From the NCBI RefSeq assembly GCF_004803715.2, contig NZ_CP039383.2, positions 2,604,001 through 2,668,000 of the forward strand: a stretch of 64,000 nucleotides of DNA, read 5' to 3'. Below the pieces are notes generated by a model, which was given only the letters and a program-made list of their open reading frames with translations, did no database searches and was not told the DNA's origin. The position numbers and the translations under genes are program-made. This DNA is from Luteimonas yindakuii (GTDB lineage Bacteria; Pseudomonadota; Gammaproteobacteria; Xanthomonadales; Xanthomonadaceae). Below, one piece after another: positions 38,555 through 47,954 of the stretch (positions within the stretch are counted from its first letter, which is position 1; the number at the start of each line of letters is the position of its first letter).

Positions 38555-39202
38555 TCAACCCGCCAGCGTGGCGGCGCCGATGACATGGCACCCGGGCCGC
38601 GCATCGAGCACCGCGTCGACCAGCGCATCGGCGATCCTGGCGGCGGGGCTGATCCGCCACGCGCGCGGCAGCAACGGGCCCAGCAGCCCGAGCACCGCGC
38701 CCGCGACGGCTTCACCGGCACGGTGCTCCGCGCGGTCGCCGCCGATCAGGCCAGGCCGTACCAGCACCAGCGTCTCGAACCCCATTGTTTCGAGCGCGCG
38801 CTCCAGTTCACCCTTGACCCGGCTGTAGAACACCCGCGAGCGCGCATCGGCCCCCGCGGCCGAGTTCAGGGCGTAGACGAGTGCGCCCGCGGCCTGCGCA
38901 CGGCGCCCCACCTCAAGCGGATAGTCGTGATCGACGCGGCGGAACGCTTCGCGCGAACCGGCCTGACGCATGGTGGTGCCGAGCGTGCAGATCACCGCGT
39001 CCACCGCCCACCAGTCGGCGGCCGCTGGCAACGCATCGAAATCGACCACCGGATTGACCAGCTTCGCGTGCGTGACCGCGAGCGGCCGGCGCGTGGGCGC
39101 GACCACGCGCTGCACGCGCGGGGCGGCGAGCAGCCGCGCCAGCACCTCGCGGCCGACCAGGCCGGTGGCACCCACATGCAGCACGTTGGCGGTGGTGTTC
39201 AT
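38555..39202 (-). CDS. NAD(P)-binding atypical short-chain reductase
   Basis: 215 residues. VLHVGATGLVGREVLARLLA is the glycine-rich Rossmann motif of the atypical extended SDR/oxidoreductase HTATIP2-like group. Y-S-R-V-K-G-E-L (YxxxK active-site arrangement) and VLVRPGLIGG follow. An ATG three codons upstream is possible. No functional partner is evident nearby. Confidence 0.8.
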   Translation of the reverse strand: MNTTANVLHVGATGLVGREVLARLLAAPRVQRVVAPTRRPLAVTHAKLVNPVVDFDALPAAADWWAVDAVICTLGTTMRQAGSREAFRRVDHDYPLEVGRRAQAAGALVYALNSAAGADARSRVFYSRVKGELERALETMGFETLVLVRPGLIGGDRAEHRAGEAVAGAVLGLLGPLLPRAWRISPAARIADALVDAVLDARPGCHVIGAATLAG

Positions 39203-39454
39203 CGACAGCATCGTTGCAGTGCGGGCGTGAGCGGTCAGTCGCGCAGCGCGCGCGGCCACGGCTGCAGCTGCGGCGCCACCAGTGTTTCCGAGACCCGCCA
39301 CAGGCGTGCGGCCATCGCCCGATCGGTCTACCAGGACACGGGCGTTCGACGACCAGGCGTCGGCGCAGTGGCCGCGCAGTCGCGGGGCAGTCGTGTTGTC
39401 GGCACGCCACCGCGATGGAAGAATCCGTGGCGTCTCCCGCACGGACCACCCCGG

Positions 39455-40411
39455 ATGAACGCATCGATCCGCGATCCGCAGCGTCGCCGCCTGCTGCAGG
39501 GCCTGGCCATGTCCACCGTCGCACTGGCGCTGCCGACCTGGGCGCGAGCCGCCACCATGGCAGCCGACGATGCGCCGATCCTGCGTGCGATCCCGTCGAG
39601 CGGCGAGCGCATCCCGGTGGTCGGGCTTGGCGCCAATGCCTACGGCGTGCAGACGGCGGAAGAAAAGGCGCCGTTGCGCGAGGTCCTGCAGCGACTCGCG
39701 CAGGTGCCCAACAGCGTGATCGACACCGCGCCGTCGTACCGCAATTCCGAAGCGGTGCTGGGCGAGCTGATCGAAGAACTCGGGCTGCGCGAGCGCTTCT
39801 TCATCGCCACCAAGGTGACCGCGCCCGGCGGTGACGTCGCCGCCGGCATCGCGCAGATGGAGGCCTCGTTCCGGCATCTGCGCACCGACACCATCGACCT
39901 GATGATGGTGCACAACCTCAACGGTGCCGAGGCCATCCTGCCGACGCTGCTGGAATGGAAGCAGGCCGGTCGCCTGCGCCATATCGGCATCACCACCTCC
40001 AACAATGAACAGCACGCCGAAACCGCGGCGCTGATCCGCGCGCATCCACTCGACGTGGTGCAGGTGAACTATTCGCTCGGCAACCGCGCCGCCGAGGACA
40101 TCGTGTTCCCCGCCGCGCAGGAGCGCGGCACCGCGGTGGTGCTCAACGTGCCGCTGGGTGGCCGCCGCGGCAGCCTGTTCGGCCGGGTCAGGGACGTGCC
40201 GCTGCCGGACTGGGCCGCTGAATCCGGTGCGTCGAGCTGGGCGCAGCTGTTCCTGAAGTACAACCTCGGCCATCCCGCGGTCACCGCGGTGCTGCCCGGG
40301 ACCACGCGGGTGTCGAATCTCGAGGACAACCTCGGCGCCGGCCGCGGCGCATTGCCTGACGCGGCGCAGCGCCGTCGCATCGAAGTGTTCTGGGACGCGC
40401 TGCCGGAGTAG
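39455..40411 (+). CDS. Tat-exported aldo/keto reductase
   Basis: 318 residues. The N-terminus RDPQRRRLLQGLAMSTVALALPTWARA is a twin-arginine signal, so the enzyme is probably periplasmic and folded before export. The AKR core has DTAPSYRNSEAVLG (Asp/Tyr), FIATKV (Lys), DLMMVHNL (His) and GITTSN, completing the tetrad. Most AKRs are cytoplasmic; an exported subgroup is known. It converges on the D-aminoacylase gene, whose protein also has a Tat signal. Confidence 0.87.
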   Translation: MNASIRDPQRRRLLQGLAMSTVALALPTWARAATMAADDAPILRAIPSSGERIPVVGLGANAYGVQTAEEKAPLREVLQRLAQVPNSVIDTAPSYRNSEAVLGELIEELGLRERFFIATKVTAPGGDVAAGIAQMEASFRHLRTDTIDLMMVHNLNGAEAILPTLLEWKQAGRLRHIGITTSNNEQHAETAALIRAHPLDVVQVNYSLGNRAAEDIVFPAAQERGTAVVLNVPLGGRRGSLFGRVRDVPLPDWAAESGASSWAQLFLKYNLGHPAVTAVLPGTTRVSNLEDNLGAGRGALPDAAQRRRIEVFWDALPE

Positions 40412-40428
40412 TCCGCGCCAGCCGCAGC

Positions 40429-41991
40429 TCAGCCGCTGCGCGCAGGATGTCGCAGCACCTGCCCCGCAGTGGCGGTGCGCTCGCCCTGTTCGAACACCGG
40501 CACGCCGGCGAGCACCACCAGGTCGAAGCCTTCCGCGTGTGCGAACGGATCGACGTAATCCGAACGCGCACGCACGCGGGCAGGATCGAACAGCACCAGG
40601 TCGGCGATCGCGCCAACGCGCACGCTGCCGCGGTCGGGCAATCGCAGGATCGACGCCGGCAGTGCGGTGGCCTTGCGCACGGCTTCTTCCAGTGGCACCA
40701 CGCCGGCCACGGACTGCTCGATCCAGCGCGCGAAGGTGCCGGTCGCACGCGGATGACGCATGCCCGGGCCGCCGTCACTGGCGATGGCCACGTGCGGGTC
40801 CTGCAGCAGCCGCGCCTGCAGGGCCCCGTCCATGACGAAGTGCGCCGCACTGCCGCCGCCGGGGCCGATCTCCAGCAGGGCGTCGGCGAATGCCAGCTGC
40901 ATCGCCGCGGCCACCTGCGCCAGCGTGCGCCCTGCATGCGGGCCGCTGCCGAACAGCAGCGCGTCGGGACCGCCACGGCGGGTCATGCGCTGTTCGAGCG
41001 CGGCGCGCAGTTCGTCGCGCCGCGTCGCCAGCACCTGCGCATAGTCGTGCGGCGGCAGCGCCCAGTCGGGGAACAGGATGCCGACACCGGTGTAGCTGGC
41101 GACGTAGGGATAGGCGTCGGCGGTCAGTTCGACGCCCGCGCGGCGCTGCGTATCGAGCGCAGCCAGCAACCGCTGCGCACGCGATTCGCCGTGGCCGTAG
41201 ACGACCTTGAGGTGCGACACATGGGTCCGCGCCGGCCGGCTGGCCTCGATATGTTCGCGCAACGAGGCCTCCACCCGGTCGTCGTCTTCCGACCGCATGT
41301 GGCTCATCGCCACGCCGTCACGCGCGGCCACGACGCTGGCGAGCGCGGAGAGCTCCGCCGCGCCGGCGTACATGCCGGGCACGTATTCCAGGCCGGTGGA
41401 CATGCCGAATGCGCCCGCTTCGAGGTCGGCGACCAGCAGCGCGCGCATCCGTGCGATGTCGGCCTCGCCGGGATCGCGCGTGTCGTCGGCGATACCGGCC
41501 TGCCGGCGCAGCGTGCCGTGGCCGGCGAGTGCCGCCACATTGATATCCGGACCGGCCTGCTCGACCGCCTCGAGCCAGCCCCGCAGACCACCTGCCGCCG
41601 CCGCACCGGCCGGGCTGCTGCCGTCCTGCCCGAGCACCACGGTGGTGACGCCCATCGCGAGGTAGCTGGCATACGAGGCATCGAGCGGGTCGCCATGCAC
41701 GTGCAGGTCGATGAAGCCGGGCGCGAGCACGCGGCCACCGCCCTCCACCACCCGCGCACCGCGCGGTGCACGCGCGCCTGCGCGACCGATCACGGCGATG
41801 CGCCCGTCCTGCACCAGCACGTCGGCGGCGCGTGCCGGCGCACCGGTGCCGTCGACCAGGCGCACATCGCGCAGCAGCAACGCCGGCGGCGCGCCGGCGC
41901 GGGCCGCTGGCAGCAAGGCGCAGGCGCCCGCGGCGCCGAATGCCGCGAGCACTTCGCGACGTGACCAGCCGGATCCAGCCATGCGGAACAT
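40429..41991 (-). CDS. Tat-exported N-acyl-D-amino-acid deacylase family amidohydrolase
   Basis: 520 residues. SRREVLAAFGAAGACALLPAARA is a twin-arginine signal. The amidohydrolase barrel has LAPGFIDLHVHGDP, GMSTGLEYVPGMYA, MSHMRSEDDD, THVSHLKVVYG, ELTADAYPYVASYTG and AIASDGGPGMRHPRATGTFARW, the pattern of D-aminoacylase/dihydroorotase-like enzymes. It would release D-amino acids or acyl groups in the periplasm. The exact substrate is not determinable. Confidence 0.87.
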   Translation of the reverse strand: MFRMAGSGWSRREVLAAFGAAGACALLPAARAGAPPALLLRDVRLVDGTGAPARAADVLVQDGRIAVIGRAGARAPRGARVVEGGGRVLAPGFIDLHVHGDPLDASYASYLAMGVTTVVLGQDGSSPAGAAAAGGLRGWLEAVEQAGPDINVAALAGHGTLRRQAGIADDTRDPGEADIARMRALLVADLEAGAFGMSTGLEYVPGMYAGAAELSALASVVAARDGVAMSHMRSEDDDRVEASLREHIEASRPARTHVSHLKVVYGHGESRAQRLLAALDTQRRAGVELTADAYPYVASYTGVGILFPDWALPPHDYAQVLATRRDELRAALEQRMTRRGGPDALLFGSGPHAGRTLAQVAAAMQLAFADALLEIGPGGGSAAHFVMDGALQARLLQDPHVAIASDGGPGMRHPRATGTFARWIEQSVAGVVPLEEAVRKATALPASILRLPDRGSVRVGAIADLVLFDPARVRARSDYVDPFAHAEGFDLVVLAGVPVFEQGERTATAGQVLRHPARSG

Positions 41992-42148
41992 TCCCGAGCA
42001 GAGACCGGCGCAGTATGTCGCCGCGGTGCAGGCGGCTCCACCGGTGTGCTCAACCGCCCCTGTGCGCGCACCCGTTGCAGCGCGCCGCCGCCATGCCGTG
42101 GGGCGCCCCGGCGGCTATCATGACGCGTCCCCCGCCGCTGCTTTCGCG

Positions 42149-42538
42149 ATGCACACCATCCTCACCCCCGTCTCCATCGGCGAGCTCGTCGACAAGATCA
42201 CCATCCTCGAGCTCAAGGCCGAGCGCATCGACGACGAAGCCAAGCGCGGCAACGTGCGCGCGGAGCTCGACGGCCTGCTGCCGCTGTGGGAAGCACAGCA
42301 GTCGCGGCGGCCGGTGCTTGGCGAACTGAAGACCCGGCTGCATGCGATCAATGCGCGCATGTGGGAGATCCAGGACGCCCTGCGCGAGTGCGAGGCCGCG
42401 CAGCGTTTCGACGACCGCTTCATCGAGCTCGCACGCGGCGTCTACGCCACCAACGGCGAGCGGGTGCAGGTCAAGAACGAGATCAACCGCGTGGCCGGCT
42501 CCGCCCTGGTCGAGGAAAAGCAGTACCAGGGCGAGTAA
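42149..42538 (+). CDS. DUF6165 family protein
   Basis: 129 residues beginning MHTILTPVSIGELVDKITILELKAERI and ending RFIELARGVYATNGERVQVKNEINR, characteristic of DUF6165. It is all-helical, without signal or membrane segment. The open frame extends upstream but the family starts at this ATG. In other genomes related proteins sit near glycan or LPS genes; here the neighbours are amidohydrolase and amidase genes. Confidence 0.8.
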   Translation: MHTILTPVSIGELVDKITILELKAERIDDEAKRGNVRAELDGLLPLWEAQQSRRPVLGELKTRLHAINARMWEIQDALRECEAAQRFDDRFIELARGVYATNGERVQVKNEINRVAGSALVEEKQYQGE

Positions 42539-42571
42539 GCGCGCAGCCGCGTCGCCGGTGCCGCTGCGGTT

Positions 42572-43402
42572 TCAGGGCAGCTGCGGGTTCGCCACCAGCA
42601 TGCCGCCCGGCGTGGACACCACGTCCAGCAGCGCGGCGGTTTCCGCATCGGGCGTGCCATCGATGCCGGCGGGGCGGTACTTCATCTGGAACGTGCCGAT
42701 GACCTGGCGAGTGGCCTCGTCCAGCTCGCCGCTGCGCGGCACTCGATAGCCCACCGCCTCCAGCCGCTGCTGGAACCAGTCGATATCCGGCAGCGGCCGC
42801 ACCCCGTACTCGGCCAGCCGCTGGGCCACCTGCTGCGGATCCGGCCACGGCACCAGCCCCGCATCGGCCAACTGCTTCCACGGGAACATCGGCCCCGGAT
42901 CCTGCTTGCGCCCCGGGGCGATGTCGGCATGGCCGAGCACGCGTGATGGCGCGATGTCATGGCGGTCGACGATGTCGCGTACCAGCGCGATCACCGCATC
43001 GACCTGCGCCTGCGGGTACGGCGCATACACCCGCCCCCCCGCTGTATCCACCCAACCCGCGTTGACGATCTCGATGCCGATCGATGAGGCGTTGAGCGCA
43101 CTCGCGCCGTTCCAGTAGCTGTCGCCGGCGTGCCGCGCCATCCGCTCTTCCGGCACCAGCCGGTAGATGCGCACCGGTTCGTCGCTGACCAGGTAATGCG
43201 CCGACACGCCGCGCTCGTGGCCGGTGAGGATGTCCAGCGACCCGTCGAAATCGGCCACCGTGTAATGCAGCACCAGGTGCTGCACGCGACTGGCCTGCAC
43301 GGCTGCGGGATGGCTGTCGTCGATACGCAACGCGCCGCCAGCGCAGGCGGCGAGCAGCAGCGGCACGGCGAGGACACAGACGGACAGCAACAGCTTGCGC
43401 AT
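42572..43402 (-). CDS. amiD: N-acetylmuramoyl-L-alanine amidase (AmiD-like lipoprotein)
   Basis: Zinc amidase that trims muropeptides at the outer membrane. Lipobox LLAAC (Cys20). The amidase_2 domain has HLVLHYTVADFDGSL (zinc His46), SSIGIEIVNAG, and VLGHADIAPGRKQDPGPMFPW (zinc His and Asp/Lys). A C-terminal peptidoglycan-binding domain follows (YGVRPLPDIDWFQQRLEAVGY). 276 residues as in E. coli AmiD. Confidence 0.93.
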   Translation of the reverse strand: MRKLLLSVCVLAVPLLLAACAGGALRIDDSHPAAVQASRVQHLVLHYTVADFDGSLDILTGHERGVSAHYLVSDEPVRIYRLVPEERMARHAGDSYWNGASALNASSIGIEIVNAGWVDTAGGRVYAPYPQAQVDAVIALVRDIVDRHDIAPSRVLGHADIAPGRKQDPGPMFPWKQLADAGLVPWPDPQQVAQRLAEYGVRPLPDIDWFQQRLEAVGYRVPRSGELDEATRQVIGTFQMKYRPAGIDGTPDAETAALLDVVSTPGGMLVANPQLP

Positions 43403-43578
43403 GGCGGGACCGGGTGACGTGGCAGCGCAGGTTAGCCCACGTGCGCGCGGACGTGGCATGAGCCAATGTGTACGCGTCACGTCGCCCCGACGCGTGGATG
43501 CGCATCGTGCCGTTGCCGTCCACGGCGGGGCGTCGCGCAGGCCATGCCCCCCGTTCCGGCATGCATGGAGGAGGCGCA

Positions 43579-44670
43579 GTGGTCCGGGTCATCCGTACAT
43601 CGCTGCTGTGCGCAGCGCTCGTCGCGACCACCCTGCCGATACATGCAGCCGACGTCGCGCGCGCCTTCGACCCCGGCGGGGCGGTGCGCTTCAGCTACGG
43701 ATGGCTGGACTATGGCCCGTCGACCGGCTTCGAGCCCGAACTGGTCCGCCTCGATGCACGGGGCACGGTCGGGCGCTTCGACTACTCGGCGCAGTACCGC
43801 TGGTACGACGGCTTCGACGCCATCCACCACGCGTGGGCCGGCTGGCGTCCCGACGACGCAAACCACCTGCGCGTCGGCGTGCAACAGGTGCCGTTCGGGC
43901 TGCTGCCGCAGGCGTCGCACAGCTTCTGGTTCGGCTCCGGCTATTACCTCGGCATCGAGGACGATTACGACCCCGGCGTGGTCTGGCAGCACGACAGCGG
44001 CACGCGCGTCGTGCACCTGGGCGTGTTCGCGGGCGACGAGTACGGAAACGGCGCGCGCTACGACCGCTACTCCTTCGATGTGGCCACCACCGACGCCCTG
44101 CCCTACCGCGAACGCGAGCGTGTGGTCGCACGGTACGAGCACACCGGCACGTGGCGGGGCGGCGTGCTGGCCACCGGGATCTCGGCGTTCGCCGGCCATG
44201 TGCAACGCCGCGACGACGACAGACGCCACGCGCACCAGGCGGCCGCCATGCATGCACGCTGGACCCGGGGAGCGGCCACCGTCGAGCTGCAGTGGGCGCG
44301 CTACCGTTATGCCGTCGACGGGCCGCGCATCGCGATGTCCGCCTTCATGGCCCCGTTCGAGATCGCCGCCGAGGCCGACGTGCCCAGCGTCAACGTCGCC
44401 TGGGCGCTGCAGCGCACGGGCTGGTTCGATGCTGTCACCTGCTACAACAATCTCAGCGCCACCCTGCCCGTGCGCGACGACCCGGGCCTGCGCGATTCCT
44501 GGCAGAACGTCACCGGGTGCAGCCTCGCCAAGGGGCCGATGCTGACCTATGTCGACTGGATCGCCGGCAGGAACATGTGGTTTGCCGGCGGCGCCGGCAT
44601 CGGGGTCGACGAGCCGGGCTCCGACCGCTGGCGCTCGCGGTTGAACATCAATGTCGGGTTCTACTTCTGA
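43579..44670 (+). CDS. Outer-membrane porin-like beta-barrel protein
   Basis: 363 residues with signal peptide VIRTSLLCAALVATTLPIHAA, then alternating aromatic beta-strand pattern (FSYGWLDYGPSTGFEPELVRLDARG, FDYSAQYRWYDGFD) and C-terminal LNINVGFYF ending in Phe, an outer-membrane barrel signature. GGAGGAG lies six bases before the GTG chosen; an upstream ATG at 43561 is in frame. It lies 81 bp before the BCCT gene in the same direction, suggesting joint uptake. Confidence 0.75.
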   Translation: MVRVIRTSLLCAALVATTLPIHAADVARAFDPGGAVRFSYGWLDYGPSTGFEPELVRLDARGTVGRFDYSAQYRWYDGFDAIHHAWAGWRPDDANHLRVGVQQVPFGLLPQASHSFWFGSGYYLGIEDDYDPGVVWQHDSGTRVVHLGVFAGDEYGNGARYDRYSFDVATTDALPYRERERVVARYEHTGTWRGGVLATGISAFAGHVQRRDDDRRHAHQAAAMHARWTRGAATVELQWARYRYAVDGPRIAMSAFMAPFEIAAEADVPSVNVAWALQRTGWFDAVTCYNNLSATLPVRDDPGLRDSWQNVTGCSLAKGPMLTYVDWIAGRNMWFAGGAGIGVDEPGSDRWRSRLNINVGFYF

Positions 44671-44751
44671 TGGCCGCGGCGCCATCCACACGCCCGCACC
44701 ACGCCGTCCGCGCATCATGGGCCGGACGCCACCATGACCGCGAGGCCCACC

Positions 44752-46743
44752 ATGGACCAGCCTGACCAGACCCCCGCACCGCAGGGACGGTTCGCGCATG
44801 TGCTGTGGCCGGTGTTCCTGCCGTCGGCGGGGCTGGTGCTGCTGCTGGTGCTGCTGTCGTTCGTCATCCCGATCCGGATGGAGGCCATGTTCCAGGGCGC
44901 GCAGCGCTGGGTGGCCGACGACGCCGGCTGGTTCACCATCGCCGCGGTGGCCGGTTTCCTGGTGTTCGTGGTCGGCGTGGCGATCAGCGGCTTCGGCCGG
45001 CTGCGCCTGGGGCCGGAACACAGTCGCCCCGACTACAGCTACCGCACCTGGTTCGCGATGCTGTTCGCGGCCGGCATGGGCATCGGCCTGATGTTCTTCG
45101 GCGTGGCCGAGCCGATCATGCATTACGCCGATCCGCCGGTTGGCGATGCGCGCACGATCGCCGCGGCGCGCAGCGCGATGCGCATCACCTTCTTCCACTG
45201 GGGCGTGCATGCGTGGGCGATCTACGCGGTGGTCGCGCTGTCGCTGGCGTACTTCGCCTATCGCCATGGCCTGCCGCTGCGCATCCGCTCCGCGCTCTAT
45301 CCGCTGATCGGCGAGCGCATCCACGGCCCGGTCGGGCATGCGGTCGATACCTTCGCGGTGCTGGGCACTATCTTCGGCCTGGCCACCTCGCTGGGCCTGG
45401 GCGTCATCCAGATCAATACCGGCCTGAGCTACCTGTTCGGTCTCGAGGTCAACGTGACCATGCAGGTGGTACTGATCACGGTGATCACGCTGATCGCCAC
45501 CGGTTCGGTGGTGTCGGGGCTGGACCGCGGCGTGCGCCGGCTGTCAGAGCTCAACATGCTGATGGCGGTGACCCTGCTCACGTTCGTGCTGCTGGTCGGG
45601 CCGACGACGCACCTGCTGCAGGCGTTCGTGCAGAACACCGGCATGTACATCTCCAGCCTGTTCGCGATGACCTTCAACCTCTATGCCTACGAGCCGACCA
45701 GCTGGCTCGGCGGCTGGACGCTGTTCTACTGGGGCTGGTGGATCGCGTGGTCGCCGTTCGTGGGCATGTTCATCGCGCGCATCTCGCGCGGCCGCACGGT
45801 GCGCGAATTCGTGCTCGGCGTGCTGCTGGTGCCGCTTGGCTTCACCTTCCTGTGGATGACGGTGTACGGCAACACCGCACTGCACCTGGTGATCGTGCAG
45901 GGGGTGGCCGGGCTCGCCGACGCGGTGGCCGCCGATACCTCGGTGGCGCTGTTCCGCTTCCTCGAGGAGTTCCCGCTGGCGTCGCTCACCTCCGGGCTGG
46001 CGGTGCTGTTGGTGGTGATCTTCTTCGTGACCTCGGCCGATTCCGGCTCGCTGGTGATCGACATGCTCACCAGCCGAGGCGAGGAGCAGTCACCGACCTG
46101 GCAGCGGATCTTCTGGGCGCTGCTGGTGGGCGCGGTGGCGATCGCACTGCTGATCGCCGGTGGCCTCGGCGCATTGCAGGCGGCCACCATCGCCAGCGCG
46201 CTGCCCTTCACCGTGGTGATGATCCTGATGTGCTGGGGCGTGCTGCGGGCGATGCAGCTGGAAATGGTCAAGCAGCGCAGCACGCGCGAGGCGCGGCTGC
46301 TGCCGGCGGGCCTCGGCGGCGAGAACTGGAAGGCCCGGCTGCAGGCGCTGGTGCGTCATCCGACCCTGGCGGAAGTGGGCGGGTTCATCGAAGCCCAGGT
46401 GCGCCCGGCGCTGGAGGAAGTCGCGCAGGAACTGCGCCGGCAGGGGCTCGACGCGCGCGTCGCGTCAGGCGACGACGGGCGCGTGTGGGTGGAGGTCGGC
46501 CACGGCGAGGAAATGGACTTCTTCTACTCGGTGCGCCCGCAGGCCTACGAACCGCCGAGCTTCATCCTGTCCGATCCGCGCCGGCAGCAGCATCCCGCCG
46601 GCGACGTCGACTACCGCGCCGAAGTGCACCTGCGCGAAGGCGGCCAGGGCTACGACGTGATGGGCTGGCGCCGCGAGGCACTGATCCACGACGTGCTCGA
46701 CCAGTACCAGCGCCATATGCATTTCCTGCAGCTGGTGCGCTGA
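44752..46743 (+). CDS. BCCT family betaine/choline/carnitine transporter (BetT-like)
   Basis: 663 residues, 12 transmembrane helices. The family hallmark is present: GMGIGLMFFGVAEPIMHY in TM3 region, and TFNLYAYEPTSWLGGWTLFYWGWWIAWSPFVGMFIARISRGRTVREF in TM8. A cytoplasmic C-terminal domain of about 130 residues (from EMVKQRSTREARLL to HFLQLVR) resembles BetT, which is choline-specific and osmotically modulated through it. GAGG precedes this ATG; an ATG six codons upstream is an alternative. Confidence 0.95.
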   Translation: MDQPDQTPAPQGRFAHVLWPVFLPSAGLVLLLVLLSFVIPIRMEAMFQGAQRWVADDAGWFTIAAVAGFLVFVVGVAISGFGRLRLGPEHSRPDYSYRTWFAMLFAAGMGIGLMFFGVAEPIMHYADPPVGDARTIAAARSAMRITFFHWGVHAWAIYAVVALSLAYFAYRHGLPLRIRSALYPLIGERIHGPVGHAVDTFAVLGTIFGLATSLGLGVIQINTGLSYLFGLEVNVTMQVVLITVITLIATGSVVSGLDRGVRRLSELNMLMAVTLLTFVLLVGPTTHLLQAFVQNTGMYISSLFAMTFNLYAYEPTSWLGGWTLFYWGWWIAWSPFVGMFIARISRGRTVREFVLGVLLVPLGFTFLWMTVYGNTALHLVIVQGVAGLADAVAADTSVALFRFLEEFPLASLTSGLAVLLVVIFFVTSADSGSLVIDMLTSRGEEQSPTWQRIFWALLVGAVAIALLIAGGLGALQAATIASALPFTVVMILMCWGVLRAMQLEMVKQRSTREARLLPAGLGGENWKARLQALVRHPTLAEVGGFIEAQVRPALEEVAQELRRQGLDARVASGDDGRVWVEVGHGEEMDFFYSVRPQAYEPPSFILSDPRRQQHPAGDVDYRAEVHLREGGQGYDVMGWRREALIHDVLDQYQRHMHFLQLVR

Positions 46744-46810
46744 AGGCGGCTGCAAACCCCAGGACGCGCTGGTCAGGACTTCCGCCCGCGCGGGAGTGAC
46801 GTGTTGGCGA

Positions 46811-47104
46811 TCAGCCGTTGCCGAGCAGCAGGCCGTACACCCGCCCGAGCCACGCGCGCCAGGTCGCGCCGTCCTCGGTCGGGTCGTACTCGCAGCCCAT
46901 TCCCCGCGCGATCGTGGCCAGCGTCGCTTCGTCATGGTCGTGCGACAGCAGCCGCGCGATGTCCTCGGCGGCCGCCTCCACCTGCGCCGGCGATTCCGAT
47001 TCCCGGTAGTAGTCGATCACGCCCTCGGGCTTGGCATGTTCGGTCTGCCAGTCCTGGTGGAAATAGGCGGCAAGGAAGTTCTCGAGCTGCGGGTAGTCGC
47101 TCAT
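46811..47104 (-). CDS. Contact-dependent inhibition immunity protein (CdiI type)
   Basis: 97 residues beginning MSDYPQLENFLAAYFHQDWQTEH and containing GCEYDPTEDGATWRAWLGRV, the pattern of the small CdiI_2-type immunity family that accompanies several CdiA C-terminal toxins. It starts 10 bp after the stop of the RNase A-like toxin gene, the expected order (toxin, then immunity). It should protect the cell by binding the toxin. Assignment comes from sequence pattern and neighbour. Confidence 0.8.
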   Translation of the reverse strand: MSDYPQLENFLAAYFHQDWQTEHAKPEGVIDYYRESESPAQVEAAAEDIARLLSHDHDEATLATIARGMGCEYDPTEDGATWRAWLGRVYGLLLGNG

Positions 47105-47114
47105 CGGCACGGAC

Positions 47115-47864
47115 TCAGGGCGGTGTCGGGTAACCGGTGACGATTCTATAGCCGATGTCGAGGCGGTCCGACCGCTCCAGCACCAGCCGCACCGAATACA
47201 CATCGGTGGCGTCGCTGTCGCCGCGCTTCACCGAGATGCCGGTGCTCGCATCGAAGCGTGCATCCACCACCAGGCGGTTGCCGCCCTGGCCGTCGAGCCA
47301 GGCATCGATGCGATCCTGGTGTTCGCCGATGGTCGCCGACACGAAGTGCTCGGCGGCGGGCAGGTCGACGAAGCTGGACGCGGCACTGATGTTCTCGCGG
47401 CGCACGCGGTCGACCAGCCACTGCTCGCTCTTGCCGACATGGCGCTCGATCAGATGGCCGCCGACGTCCTCGTGCGCTTCCAGCCCGCCCCCGGGCACCT
47501 GGCCGGTGCCGTCGGGAGCGTCCGGGCCATCGGTTCCAAGGTGCTCGCCCAGGCGTTCGATGGTGGCTTCCAGTGTCTGGCGCGTGGCAGCGTCGAGCCC
47601 GCGCGTCGGCATGTCCTCGAGCGCGGTCTGGATGCGGCCCAGCAGCGGATCGAGCTGCTCGCCGAACACCGGCGATTGCGTGGCAAGCGCGATGGCGTCA
47701 TCGGTCTGGCCTAGGAACGCGGGCAGCTCGCCGCTGTCCGCGAGGTCCGCGAGATGGCGACCGAGATCGTGACCGGAGGCCGCCGCATCGAGTGCGGACA
47801 TCGGCTTCGTGGCCTGCAGGGCGTGCAGCGGCGATTGTGCCAGCGGGTTGATCGCGTCGAGCAT
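47115..47864 (-). CDS. RNase A-like toxin (CdiA-CT type, PF18431-like)
   Basis: 249 residues. The C-terminal 120 (from about residue 129) match the bacterial RNase A-like toxin domain: HEDVGGHLIERHVGKS with paired His, ISAASSFVDLPAAEHFVSATI, and a final GYRIVTGYPTP. The N-terminal ~125 residues are helical, start MLDAINPLAQSPLHALQATKPM, and carry no signal peptide, filamentous hemagglutinin or PAAR/Rhs domain. GGAG precedes the ATG. Export route is unknown; a secretion-system effector or an orphan toxin module are both possible. Confidence 0.82.
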   Translation of the reverse strand: MLDAINPLAQSPLHALQATKPMSALDAAASGHDLGRHLADLADSGELPAFLGQTDDAIALATQSPVFGEQLDPLLGRIQTALEDMPTRGLDAATRQTLEATIERLGEHLGTDGPDAPDGTGQVPGGGLEAHEDVGGHLIERHVGKSEQWLVDRVRRENISAASSFVDLPAAEHFVSATIGEHQDRIDAWLDGQGGNRLVVDARFDASTGISVKRGDSDATDVYSVRLVLERSDRLDIGYRIVTGYPTPP

Positions 47865-47954
47865 CGGAAGGCTCCGGATGGACGCGCAGCAGACTAGGCA
47901 TCAGCACCCGATGTCGAAACTGGGGCCGACCCGAGGTGATCCCGCTGCCGCGGT

